Shown piece after piece: positions 9,044 through 17,681 of a DNA stretch of 64,000 nt. The stretch's first letter is position 1. The number at the start of each line of letters is the position of its first letter. The stretch covers positions 124,001-188,000 of the forward strand of contig CABJBM010000004.1 in assembly GCA_902363835.1 (NCBI GenBank), in the 5' to 3' direction. This DNA is from Lachnospiraceae bacterium (lineage in GTDB: Bacteria > Bacillota > Clostridia > Lachnospirales > Lachnospiraceae). A program made the translations under genes and the position numbers. Below the pieces are notes generated by a model that saw only the letters and a list, made by a program, of their open reading frames with translations, searched no databases and was not told the origin of the DNA.

Positions 9044-9796
9044 ATGTATCAATTACTTATCGTTGATGACGAGGTGACAATCCGTACAAGCTTAGCTAAT
9101 TATTTTCCCTGGGAGCAGGAGGGGTTTGAAGTGGCTGGCGTCTGCGAAGATGGCAGGGAAGCCATTGCGTTTATTGAATCCAACCCAATCGATGTTCTGC
9201 TGATTGATATCATGATGCCCCATGTGACAGGTATTGAGGTGGCGAAGTACATTTATGAGAATAAGCTGAATATAAAAGTGATTCTTTTAAGCGCACATGG
9301 AGAATTCTCATATGCTCAGGCCAGCATGCGCGTGGGCGTCCGGCATTATGTCCTAAAGCCCACGAAATACGAAGAGCTGAAGCAGACATTCATGGAGATG
9401 CGGGACGAACTTGACCGGGAACGGACGCAGAAAGATAAAGAAACCTGGGAAGAGACAGATGTGATTGAACGAATCCGGAATTATATTGATGAAAATTGTG
9501 CGGAAGCTAGCCTGGAAGAAATTTCGGAATTGTTTCATCTGAACCTCTTTTATATCAGCCGCCTGTTTAAAAAGAAAACGAACATGAATTATATGGATTA
9601 TCTGACAAAGGTCCGGATGGAAAAGGCAAAGCAGATGTTAAATAATTCGGATTGCCTGATAAACGAGATTTGTATCCAGGTAGGGTATTCAGATCCGCGC
9701 AGCTTTTCAAAGGCATTTAAGAAATATTTTGGGGTTTCACCAAGGGAGTGCAGGGGAGAGCTGTCAAAAGTGAAGGAGGATGATTTTTATGGTTGA
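9044..9796 (+). CDS. YesN-type response regulator with AraC DNA-binding domain
   Basis: A 250-residue cytoplasmic regulator. The receiver domain (about 1-120) has the acidic pair VDDE, the phospho-accepting Asp near residue 55 (LLIDIMMP) and Lys near residue 105 (VLKPTKY). The C-terminal AraC domain (about 145-245) has two helix-turn-helix motifs, ending GYSDPRSFSKAFKKYFGVSP. It is the partner of the YesM-like kinase at 2574. It is half the length of many YesN proteins because the long middle linker is missing. It lies inside the operon it probably controls and overlaps NagB. Confidence 0.9.
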   Translation: MYQLLIVDDEVTIRTSLANYFPWEQEGFEVAGVCEDGREAIAFIESNPIDVLLIDIMMPHVTGIEVAKYIYENKLNIKVILLSAHGEFSYAQASMRVGVRHYVLKPTKYEELKQTFMEMRDELDRERTQKDKETWEETDVIERIRNYIDENCAEASLEEISELFHLNLFYISRLFKKKTNMNYMDYLTKVRMEKAKQMLNNSDCLINEICIQVGYSDPRSFSKAFKKYFGVSPRECRGELSKVKEDDFYG

Positions 9797-10556
9797 ACCG
9801 GTTTATAAAACAAAGATTGATGAGCTGCAGCTCTGTGTCTTTCAGACAAGAGAGCAGATGGGGAAATATGCGGCAAAGGATGCGGCTGACTGTATGAAAG
9901 AGCTTTTGAAGCAGAAAGAAAAGATTCGTATGGTATTTGCTGCGGCTCCCTCCCAAAATGAGTTCTTGGAGGCACTAAAACAGATAGAGGATATTCCATG
10001 GGACAGAGTGGAGGCATTCCATATGGATGAGTACATAGGACTTGAACCGGCCGCCGGCCAGCGCTTTAGTACCTTTCTTATAAAATCCATATTTGATGAT
10101 GTGAAGCCTCAAACTGTCCATCTCTTGATGCCGGAAAAGGATAATCCGGAAATGGAATGTGATAGGTATACAAGACTTCTGGAAGAAGAGGAGATCGATA
10201 TTGTATGCCTGGGAATCGGGGAAAACGGGCATATTGCCTTTAACGACCCGGAAGTTGCGGATTTTCATGATCCTAAGAAAGTAAAGGTGGTAAAGCTGGA
10301 TTCCGTCTGCAGGCAGCAGCAGGTAAATGACGGATGTTTTGAACACATCGACCAGGTACCCACTCATGCTGTGACCCTTACCATACCGATGCTGCTGTCA
10401 GGACGACATTTATTCACCATTGTTCCCGGAGCAAATAAACAATGGGCTGCCCAGAGAGCGCTGACAGGAACTGTCTCTGAGGAATGCCCGGCATCGATTC
10501 TCAGGACGCATGAGGACTGCAGGTTCTATGGGGATGTTAATTCTTATCCGGTATGA
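9789..10556 (+). CDS. nagB: Glucosamine-6-phosphate deaminase/isomerase family (NagB)
   Basis: About 255 residues, close to the usual NagB length. Family motifs FHMDEYIG (catalytic Asp) and GIGENGHIAFNDP (catalytic His) are present. The reaction of the family is conversion of glucosamine-6-phosphate to fructose-6-phosphate and ammonia. ATG 9789 is chosen because GGAGG ends nine bases before it, whereas ATG 9780 directly abuts that site. It overlaps the regulator gene by 8 bases and NagA follows, so the pair can feed deacetylated amino sugar into glycolysis. The related 6-phosphogluconolactonase role is less likely given NagA. Confidence 0.85.
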   Translation: MVEPVYKTKIDELQLCVFQTREQMGKYAAKDAADCMKELLKQKEKIRMVFAAAPSQNEFLEALKQIEDIPWDRVEAFHMDEYIGLEPAAGQRFSTFLIKSIFDDVKPQTVHLLMPEKDNPEMECDRYTRLLEEEEIDIVCLGIGENGHIAFNDPEVADFHDPKKVKVVKLDSVCRQQQVNDGCFEHIDQVPTHAVTLTIPMLLSGRHLFTIVPGANKQWAAQRALTGTVSEECPASILRTHEDCRFYGDVNSYPV

Positions 10557-10622
10557 GACAGATTTTAACCTCACCAAGCAGCGAAGCGGTCTGCATATAT
10601 CCGATTGACTCAGGGGGTATCG

Positions 10623-11801
10623 ATGAGAACTATATTAAAAAATGGAAAAGTAATAACTCCGCTGCGCATAATTGACGGGGCGGGGATTATGATTATCAAT
10701 GGGATCATTGAACAGATTCTGGAGGATGGCCAATGGGAATGGTTAGAGGGTGATGAGGTAATTGATGTAAAGGGGCGTTACATTTCCCCTGGTTTCATAG
10801 ACCTTCATACTCATGGAGGAGGCGGATGTGATTTTATGGATGGCACCCTTGATGCAATCTTGACGGGCGTCAGAACCCATATGAAGCATGGAACCACTAC
10901 CATTGTTCCCACAACCCTTGCCAGTAGCAAAGTGAATTTGTTTGGTATATTAAAATGCATGAAAGAGAGCAGGCACCAGAAGGGGATCCCGAATATATTG
11001 GGACTTCATCTGGAAGGACCGTATTTTTCGATGGAACAGCGGGGCGCTCAGGATCCGACGTACATAAAAAACCCACAGCGGGAGGATTATCAGGAGATTC
11101 TAAGCTTCAGCGATGATATTGTCAGATGGACGGCTGCACCGGAGCTTCCTGGAGCGATGGAATTTGGAAGGGAATTGAGCAAAAGAGGAATCGTGTGCTC
11201 CATGGGCCATAGTAATGCTATCTATGAAGATGTAGTAAGGGCTTATGAAAACGGCTACAGCATGATAACTCATTTTTATTCCGGTATGTCCATGGTAAAA
11301 AGAATCAATTCCTTCCGTTATTCCGGAATAGTGGAGAGCGGTTACCTGATTGATGACCTGTTTGTGGAGGTTATTGCAGATGGAATGCATCTGCCGGAAA
11401 GCCTGCTGAAATTGATTTATAAAATAAAAGGACCGGATAAAATCTGCCTGGTAACAGATTCCATGAGGGCAGCAGGATGTGGGGATGGGGAATCCATCTT
11501 GGGCAACCTGGTAACCGGACAGAAAGTAATCGTGGAAGATGGCGTTGCTAAGCTGATGGACCGCTCGGCATTTGCAGGAAGTGTTGCTACAGCAGACCGC
11601 CTGGTGCGGACTATGGTTCAGACCGCTGGTGTGCCGCTGGTGGATGCAGTCAAAATGATCACCTTAACACCGGCCAGAGCCATGGGAATCGACCACAAAA
11701 AAGGAAGCCTAATACCCGGCAAGGATGGAGATGTTGTGGTGTTTGATGAGGATATTCAGGTGAAGCTGGTTGTGGTTGGGGGAAAGGTTATGTTCGAATA
11801 A
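10623..11801 (+). CDS. nagA: N-acetylglucosamine-6-phosphate deacetylase (NagA)
   Basis: About 392 residues of the amidohydrolase superfamily. Metal and active-site motifs are GFIDLHTHGGGG near residue 55, HLEGPYFS near 125, MGHSNA near 195, HFYSGM near 217 and LVTDSMRAAG near 275. It removes the acetyl group from GlcNAc-6-phosphate to give the NagB substrate. ATG 10623 follows AGGGGGT at good spacing; a TTG at 10605 is in frame but less likely. It is the last gene of the operon and a strong terminator follows. Confidence 0.92.
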   Translation: MRTILKNGKVITPLRIIDGAGIMIINGIIEQILEDGQWEWLEGDEVIDVKGRYISPGFIDLHTHGGGGCDFMDGTLDAILTGVRTHMKHGTTTIVPTTLASSKVNLFGILKCMKESRHQKGIPNILGLHLEGPYFSMEQRGAQDPTYIKNPQREDYQEILSFSDDIVRWTAAPELPGAMEFGRELSKRGIVCSMGHSNAIYEDVVRAYENGYSMITHFYSGMSMVKRINSFRYSGIVESGYLIDDLFVEVIADGMHLPESLLKLIYKIKGPDKICLVTDSMRAAGCGDGESILGNLVTGQKVIVEDGVAKLMDRSAFAGSVATADRLVRTMVQTAGVPLVDAVKMITLTPARAMGIDHKKGSLIPGKDGDVVVFDEDIQVKLVVVGGKVMFE

Positions 11802-11829
11802 TAGGCGAGAGAGCAGGAAGTTTAAAATG

Positions 11830-11869
11830 GGCAGGAAATCTGATATTATGGATTTCCTGCCGTTTTATT
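11830..11869 (+). terminator. Terminator of the amino-sugar operon
   Basis: GGCAGGAAATC (11830-11840) and GATTTCCTGCC (11851-11861) form a perfect 11-bp stem with a 10-base loop, followed by GTTTTATTT. Confidence 0.9.
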
Positions 11870-12234
11870 TATTATGTCAAATATGGACATTTCGGAACCG
11901 CATTTTAAAATAAAAAAACCACTTCCAGTTAGTTAGAAGCGGGCAAATGAACTATTTAGGGGGGCCGGACGGCTCTCGTCGTCCGGTATGAGTATGAAAA
12001 GCAATTAATGAGAAAGATTTTTTGACGAAGTTGAAAATATCCAGTAAAATAGGGGCTCTCAGGCCGGTCATGATGAAATTATCTATGGGGGGCTGAAAGG
12101 TTTGACACACATTAAGAATATTTTCAGGAAAGACAGTGTTATGTTATTCCAGTTTGTATTATTTTAAAGGCCGTATATTATCATTTGAGAAGAAAAACAG
12201 GTATTAGAGAGGAAGCTGGGAATGGTTTCCTTTT
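11870..12234. other. Gene-free junction with a GC-rich hairpin
   Basis: About 365 bases with no supported gene. A hairpin CCGGACG (11965-11971)/CGTCCGG (11980-11986) stands out in AT-rich sequence. It lies within a 14-codon ATG frame (11947-11991) lacking a clear ribosome site. The role is unknown; it marks the junction between the sugar operon and the mobilization genes. Confidence 0.4.
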
Positions 12235-12486
12235 TTATTTTTTAATTCCGCTTTGCTGATAAATATATTCTTCCACAGCCTTTTTGGGAATTTTCCAGGA
12301 TCGGCCAATGTGGAAAGATTTAATCAGTTTTCTTTGAAGCAATTCATAGGCAGCATTCTTGCCAATTCCAAGCATCTCACATAAATCTTCAATTGTTACT
12401 AAATCATCGTAGGATTCAAACATATAATATTTCCTTTCGTCTTTTATTTTTATAAGCATGTTAGTTGAAGATAAAAATTTAATCAT
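12235..12486 (-). CDS. Excisionase-like helix-turn-helix protein
   Basis: An 83-residue protein whose second half reads as a MerR/excisionase-type winged helix (LVTIEDLCEMLGIGKNAAYE, then HIGRSWKIPKKAVEEYI). Such small proteins bind DNA and direct excision or regulate mobile elements. The true start may be an internal ATG near residue 22 (MFESYDDL), giving about 62 residues, the common family length. It points away from the mobC-like gene. It may belong to a smaller mobilizable element nested here. Confidence 0.75.
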   Translation of the reverse strand: MIKFLSSTNMLIKIKDERKYYMFESYDDLVTIEDLCEMLGIGKNAAYELLQRKLIKSFHIGRSWKIPKKAVEEYIYQQSGIKK

Positions 12487-12639
12487 TTAAGGCGGGAATA
12501 ATTAATCTTAGCTAGGGCATTTTGTATGACAAAATCGTTATCCTGTGTATATAAGAGAATAGTTAAATCTATCTAATATGAAATGAGTACCAAAAGGGAA
12601 ATAGAGTGATGAAGTATATTAAAATTAACACTATATCTA

Positions 12640-12678
12640 ACTAACTAATAGATAAAAACTAGATAAAAAATAGTTAGT
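12640..12678. repeat. Inverted repeat before mobC; candidate operator or oriT
   Basis: ACTAACTA (12640-12647) and TAGTTAGT (12671-12678) are perfectly inverted around an A-rich 23-base spacer and end just before the mobC ribosome site. Position and symmetry suit either a relaxosome binding site/oriT or an autoregulatory operator; the sequence alone does not decide. Confidence 0.4.
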
Positions 12679-12692
12679 AGGAGGAAAGTCAT

Positions 12693-12992
12693 ATGAAAAA
12701 ATCTAAAAGCCTTACGATTCGCTATACGGAAAAGGAGGATGCGAAGATTAGGAAAGGGGCGGAAAAATCGGGTATGACTGCTTCGGAATATGTAAGACGT
12801 GCTTCTTTAAATTCCAGAACAAGGGTGAGAAAAATTTCGGAAGAAAAAGTGCGGATGATAACTCAGACGCAGGCTAGCCTTAATGATCTTATGATAATGG
12901 AAGAGGATGGAAGTGAATCTTCCGAAGCAATAAAATTAAAGATTAAAGAAATACAGGAAGGGCTGAATAACATATGGACATTGTTAAGTTAG
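12693..12992 (+). CDS. MobC-like relaxosome accessory protein
   Basis: A 99-residue basic protein with a ribbon-helix-helix start (SLTIRYTEKEDAKI) and the GMTASEYVRRASL segment typical of plasmid mobilization MobC proteins and CopG-like relaxosome factors. It should bind the transfer origin and assist the relaxase, whose gene overlaps its end by 19 bases. AGGAGG precedes the ATG. Confidence 0.8.
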   Translation: MKKSKSLTIRYTEKEDAKIRKGAEKSGMTASEYVRRASLNSRTRVRKISEEKVRMITQTQASLNDLMIMEEDGSESSEAIKLKIKEIQEGLNNIWTLLS

Positions 12993-13483
12993 AAACAGGG
13001 AAAAAAGGGTATAGAGACCGTAATGCATTAAAAGTCTTAATTGCTTATGCAACTTGTCCGGAGAAGACAAAGGGATATATCGGAGCGATTGGAACCAATC
13101 CTGATGATCCGGCTAAAATGCTGGAACAAATGCAATTTGTAAAGAAAGCATATGGGAAGAACGATAGAAATTATAGACAACTCAGGCATATCATAATTTC
13201 TCCAGATCCCAAGTGGGGGATTACCGCAGACGTTGCGTACAGAATGGCTTATGATATTGCGAAATTTTATGGAAACCGTTATCAGATTTGCTTTGGCGTT
13301 CATTCCGACAGAGACCATGTACATATTCATCTGATTCAAAATACAGTTAGCTATATAGACGGAAAGCTGTTTAGTGGAGCGTGGGTAGAGTTGAATGAGT
13401 TTAAGATGCATGTAAAACAGGTCGTATACCGTTATTTACCGCAGATCCAGACAACTATGGAAGAATTTGAATTTATGGAATAA
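12974..13483 (+). CDS. Short MobA/VirD2-type relaxase (catalytic domain only)
   Basis: A 169-residue protein with the three-histidine metal motif in GVHSDRDHVHIHLIQNTV (about residues 114-131) and the upstream RHIIISPDP strand. It would nick the transfer origin. Full relaxases are usually 300-500 residues, so this is the N-terminal domain alone. A decayed homologue at 20616-20875 ends at a comparable position, which hints that the short form may be natural and not a truncation. A candidate nucleophilic Tyr lies in the N-terminal part (GYIGAI or KAYGKN). Confidence 0.8.
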   Translation: MDIVKLETGKKGYRDRNALKVLIAYATCPEKTKGYIGAIGTNPDDPAKMLEQMQFVKKAYGKNDRNYRQLRHIIISPDPKWGITADVAYRMAYDIAKFYGNRYQICFGVHSDRDHVHIHLIQNTVSYIDGKLFSGAWVELNEFKMHVKQVVYRYLPQIQTTMEEFEFME

Positions 13484-13717
13484 ATCCATTTTTAAGACCA
13501 ATTTTAAACCAGCTTTGGGTTGCTGAGTTGTGTTTTTTAGACAGGATTTAAACAATTAGAGATTCCGTTTTAATGGGAAATATGATTTATAAAAAGCATG
13601 ATAAGCTCTGCCAAAAAGATAGAACAGTCTTGCTGCATGTGATCATGTTAAATATGTCTCTTGAATAACCATGAAGGGGGTGGCGGGACATAAAATGGAT
13701 ACAAGTAATAAATTTGT
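13484..13717. other. Short gene-free gap between relaxase and IS66 remnant
   Basis: About 230 bases in which no gene, terminator or repeat could be supported. Confidence 0.4.
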
Positions 13718-14965
13718 CTATTGCATATTTAATGTTTCCGCAATACTATACAGCGCGGCACTGGCCTCTGCACCATTCTCTGAATCGATGATGTGCCAGT
13801 TGTGATTCCCAACAGGCACCGCTTTCACACTTCTTTCCGCGTCGTTGTTATCGGGCGGTATTTCTGGATCTTCCAGAAATACTCCTAAAAATGGTTCCTG
13901 GTTAATCGAGTAATCAAGCGCACCGGCCAGGTTGGAACTTTTATCTAAGCCCTTTTTACCAGCCTGTTCCTTAACCCACGCAAAATAAGCATCTACTAAA
14001 GGGCGGACGGATCGTTTTCTGTTATCCAATCGTTCCTCTTTCGATGATTCTTTATCCATGTGATCGACATGGTAGATGGCTGCGATTCTCTTGATTGCTT
14101 CCGCAGCTGCCTTTTGTCCAGGAGTAGAAGGTCCTTTTTTCCGCCGGCTTTGATGATTTCAGCATACCTGCGTCTAATATGAGCCCAACATCCTGCAACT
14201 TTTAAGTCCTCAGCCCGCTCCTTCACCAGCGTATGGTATACCTGGTAGCCATCCGTTACAAGTGTTTCTCTGTATCCTTTTAAAAACTCTCTTGAAGCGG
14301 CAGTCCCTCTCGTTCCAGCATACTCGTGAAGGAACACTGGTGATTTTTTCTTCCTTTCTGACGAATGATAAACCCACATATACTGCTTCCCTTTCTCTGG
14401 CATTACAAAAGGTGTTCATCGCAGTGTATAAGTTCTGCTTTCATCATGCCTGTCACTGGGCCAAGATAGTATTGAAAGATGTGGATCATCCAACCTGCCA
14501 TGTCCTGTCTTGGAATGTCTGCGTCAAACCTTAAAAACTCTTCGGACAGCCTGTTCAGAGAGATTGCATTGACGTACTTGGCATGAAAGATAGCGGAGGC
14601 CAGCTCCGGAGTCAAGTTGCTGTGACTTAATAGAATCAGCAGAATCCCTGTGCGGAGAATCCCGCTTGTATCATGACTTCCAACATATACTTTGATGTAA
14701 TGCTACAGTACTTCGAAGTAAGTCGGTACATGCTTAAGATCCTTGTATATTACACCCGGCAGATAATGTCAGTCCTTTGGAACGAAGTTTGCGCTTACTA
14801 ACGAGGACTGTTTCCATATCCAGTTCTTCGGAAATTCCATTCTCATCAGTGACTCAGCCTCATTGAGGATACACAGGTTTTCAAGGTCAAAAGATAATTG
14901 GATTCTGTCGGCAGAATCTTCTCGGATTTCCTGCCAAACCGATTCTGTGTAAGAAAAACTGAAGG
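13718..14965 (-). pseudogene. Decayed IS66-family transposase (TnpC)
   Basis: Consecutive minus-strand frames together read as one TnpC in N- to C-terminal order. A fragment near 14900-14960 contains RFGRKSEKI. The fragment at 14403-14615 contains ISLNRLSEEFLRF. The one at 13996-14403 carries the catalytic core with LVTDGYQVYHTL and GCWAHIRRRY. The one at 13718-14059 carries the C-terminal PDNNDAERSVKAV. Several frameshifts and stops separate them, so it is inactive. No intact TnpA or TnpB is visible. It separates the relaxase from the LysR-led operon. Confidence 0.85.
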
Positions 14966-15263
14966 TGGAAATTCACCTCCGTGGATTTAGTCCTCAAACA
15001 TAAAATGAATATGTGATTAGGTCTAAATTATTCAGACCGTCCGCTGGAAGAACTTACGGAAAAAGATATGCGGAAATATCATATCAAAAAAAATCTCAAA
15101 TCTCTTCAAACTTTCCAAAGAAGTAGATGGATATTTATTCTTCCTCTTGGTTATTAGATAAGTGAATAACCGCTGACCCGTATACGTTGAGTTCGTATTT
15201 CTGAGATGACACAAGCATAGGAACGCCTTTTTTAGGCTACTTATCCACAGATTATTGGGCACT
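14966..15263. other. Gene-free sequence between IS66 remnant and LysR gene
   Basis: Roughly 300 bases without a supported gene. It may include the outer end of the IS66 element, but no terminal inverted repeat could be assigned. The LysR gene, on the minus strand, ends at 15264. Confidence 0.4.
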
Positions 15264-16202
15264 TCAGATAAGCTGCTGGCATATACGGATAAACTCTGTC
15301 GTTGCCTTATTGGTATAGCGTTTTTTGTTAGTCAGGGCGTAGTAATTGCGATAGGTCTTTTTGCTTTTTATCTGATAGTAGACCATATCACAGGCAGGGG
15401 AATGAGTGATGATCAAATTGCTTACCCAGACGGCGCCGATACCGGCACGGGCCAGGTTATACGCAGTTGTGGACTGATCCACTTTGAAGAGGATATTAGG
15501 TGTAAAGCCGGCATCATGGCAGATTTCCATTGTTATTTGATGCAGATTTGTACCAGGGCTTAAAAATATCATCGGAATATCGGCAAAACATTCAGCCGGA
15601 ATCTGTGGCCGCTCGTTCCATGAAAATTCTGGGCTGCATATCTGCTCATGCGAAAGGGCGTATTCTTTATATGCTTTATTGATCGCAAAAGAGCAGGGGA
15701 CGGCCAGCAGGATATAGTCCTGAAAAACCGGAGCCTGGGTGAAAATCTGAGGATCAAAGGTACCGGCGTTGAATGAGACACTGACCCGACCGTTCTGTAA
15801 AGCCTGCAGATTAGCCTCAGGGCTGCTTTCATGAATTTTAATCCGGATACCAGGATACCGCTTCATAAACTGATTAATCATAGGAGGAAGAATATAGGAA
15901 TTAGTATATTGGGTTCCGGCAATATATAATTCACCTGTAGACAAGTCAGAAAGATCTGCCAGCTGCTGTTTGAGTTCATATTCCAGATGCCAGATTTCTT
16001 CTGCCTTTTTTATATATAATTCACCCGCCTGGGTCAGTTTAAGCGGGTGGGCATTACGGTCAAAAAAAGCACTTCCCCAAAGCTCTTCTTCCTTGCGGAC
16101 GGCGATGCTTAAGGCTGGCTGAGAGATGAAGAGCAGTTCTGCGGCCATTGAAAAACTTCTTGTTTTATAAATTGTATAGATATATTTCATGGCATTAGTC
16201 AT
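15264..16202 (-). CDS. LysR-family transcriptional regulator
   Basis: A 312-residue regulator. The N-terminal winged helix (about residues 1-60) reads MKYIYTIYKTRSFSMAAELLFISQPALSIA, then LTQAGELYIKKAEEI, and an effector-binding domain follows. It is transcribed away from the SLC13 gene, with 177 bases between the two starts, the classic LysR layout. It should sense a substrate of the adjacent transporter/dehalogenase/hydro-lyase operon, probably a small carboxylate, and activate it. AAGGAG precedes the ATG. Confidence 0.92.
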   Translation of the reverse strand: MTNAMKYIYTIYKTRSFSMAAELLFISQPALSIAVRKEEELWGSAFFDRNAHPLKLTQAGELYIKKAEEIWHLEYELKQQLADLSDLSTGELYIAGTQYTNSYILPPMINQFMKRYPGIRIKIHESSPEANLQALQNGRVSVSFNAGTFDPQIFTQAPVFQDYILLAVPCSFAINKAYKEYALSHEQICSPEFSWNERPQIPAECFADIPMIFLSPGTNLHQITMEICHDAGFTPNILFKVDQSTTAYNLARAGIGAVWVSNLIITHSPACDMVYYQIKSKKTYRNYYALTNKKRYTNKATTEFIRICQQLI

Positions 16203-16240
16203 AAAAAAACTCCTTTAATTCAAAATATTACACAAATGAT

Positions 16241-16255
16241 ATAAAAATAATTTAT
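16241..16255. promoter_or_regulatory. Candidate LysR binding box
   Basis: ATAAA-N5-TTTAT is a perfect interrupted palindrome in the intergenic region between the divergent LysR and transporter genes, resembling the T-N11-A core. The region is AT-rich, so chance symmetry is possible. Confidence 0.35.
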
Positions 16256-16379
16256 GGTTTAATTAATTATATAAATTTGATTTTAACACAAAGTTAGAGT
16301 ATATTCAAGATACATCACAAGCTTAATGATGATCCAAATTTTCCGGAAGAAATGGGGAACAAAGCAAAAAGGAGGAAAC

Positions 16380-17645
16380 ATGTCGCATAGTACAATTGCA
16401 ATTATTATTTTAATAATCACTATGATGATGGTAATGATAGATAAAATTCCGTTAGCAGCAACAGCTATGTTCGCTGCGCTGGCAATGTCTGTTACAGGGG
16501 TACAGCCGCTTAATAAGGCTTTCGAGTATTTTGGTAACTCAACAGTGGTTTTCTGTGGTGCATCCATGATCGTCTGCAATGGATTGTTTCAGACCGGTGC
16601 AATTCAAAAAATTACCAATGTATTATTCAGTAAATTATCACAGAGAAGTGAACGTGCAGTCGTAGCCGCCTTTTCTGCATTTACCGGACTGGTAACCGGT
16701 TTCACGACTAACACGGCGATTGCCGCAACGATGGTGCCGGTCGCCCGTTCAATTGCTCAGAATTCCAACGGGAAAGTGAAAGCAAAGAATTTGCTGATGC
16801 CGGTCGGGACGATGAGCACGATTGGATCCCCGCTGTCACTTTCCGGTGCTGCAGCAGTAGCCGCTGCCGGAGCGATGGTAATTGAGGCAGGAGCGGATAT
16901 ATCATTTTTTGCAATGGCTCCCATTGCCATTGTAATGATTATTGCGAGTACGTTGTATTTTGCAACGATCGGCTTCAACATGATGGTGAAATACTTTGAT
17001 TTTGATGATCCGGTGATTGAAATGGCAGCCGATGACGGCAAGGAGATTCCGAAATGGAAGACGTATCTGAGCCTGATTGTTTTTCTGCTTATGGTAGCGG
17101 GATTCATTACCGGTGTATGGAATGTGGCAATCTGCTCGCTGCTCGGCGTATTGATCTTGTGGTTCAGCGGAGCGGTAAGTGTGAAAGAATCCATTAAGAG
17201 TTGCGACTGGAATGTTCTGATTGTTATGGCAGGGGTAACCTCCATGGCCGATGGCCTGAATACGAGCGGTGCTGGTGAAGTGATTGCAGACTTTGTGATT
17301 GGATTGTTTGGCGGACAGAGTGCCAGTCCATTTACTATTATGATTGCGTTGGGCTTGATTGGATGGCTTCTTTCACAGTTCATGAGTAACACTGCGGCTA
17401 ATGCAATCGTGGTTCCGATAGCAATATCCATGGCGCTGGCGCTGAATGTCAATCTGTTGTTCTTTTGTGTTCCGGTTATCATCGGTACAGCGATTGCAGT
17501 TACGACTCCACTGGCATCACCGACGACTGTAATTGTAATGCAGGGTGGCTTTCGTTTCAAAGATTTTGTCAAGATAGGACTGCCGTTAAGTGTCATATGC
17601 CTGATAATCATGTTTCTGATGGTACCGATTCTTTTTCCGGCATAA
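16380..17645 (+). CDS. SLC13/DASS-family carboxylate transporter
   Basis: A protein of about 421 residues with around 11 hydrophobic segments. The family sodium/substrate motifs appear twice: TTNTAIAATMVPVA in the first half and SNTAANAIVVPIA in the second. TTPLASPTTVIVMQGGFRF lies near the C-terminus. DASS carriers import di- and tricarboxylates or other anions with sodium. ATG 16380 is chosen because GGAGG lies four bases upstream; the frame is open from 16326. It is the first gene of an operon with a dehalogenase-like hydrolase and a hydro-lyase pair, and so likely imports their substrate. Confidence 0.88.
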   Translation: MSHSTIAIIILIITMMMVMIDKIPLAATAMFAALAMSVTGVQPLNKAFEYFGNSTVVFCGASMIVCNGLFQTGAIQKITNVLFSKLSQRSERAVVAAFSAFTGLVTGFTTNTAIAATMVPVARSIAQNSNGKVKAKNLLMPVGTMSTIGSPLSLSGAAAVAAAGAMVIEAGADISFFAMAPIAIVMIIASTLYFATIGFNMMVKYFDFDDPVIEMAADDGKEIPKWKTYLSLIVFLLMVAGFITGVWNVAICSLLGVLILWFSGAVSVKESIKSCDWNVLIVMAGVTSMADGLNTSGAGEVIADFVIGLFGGQSASPFTIMIALGLIGWLLSQFMSNTAANAIVVPIAISMALALNVNLLFFCVPVIIGTAIAVTTPLASPTTVIVMQGGFRFKDFVKIGLPLSVICLIIMFLMVPILFPA

Positions 17646-17681
17646 AAAAGCATCATATTAAAAGGAGTGGAATAACTGTTT

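Noticed and set aside
11947..11991. 14-codon frame (MNYLGGPDGSRRPV) over the GC-rich hairpin
   Set aside because: The composition is peptide-like, but no clear ribosome site or partner gene such as a radical SAM enzyme or exporter is nearby; kept only as a hairpin note.
14262..14534. Plus-strand 90-codon frame in the IS66 region
   Set aside because: Antisense shadow of the decayed transposase.
16757..17656. Long minus-strand 299-codon frame
   Set aside because: Antisense to the SLC13 transporter, whose motifs and ribosome site are convincing; the mirror frame has no family match.
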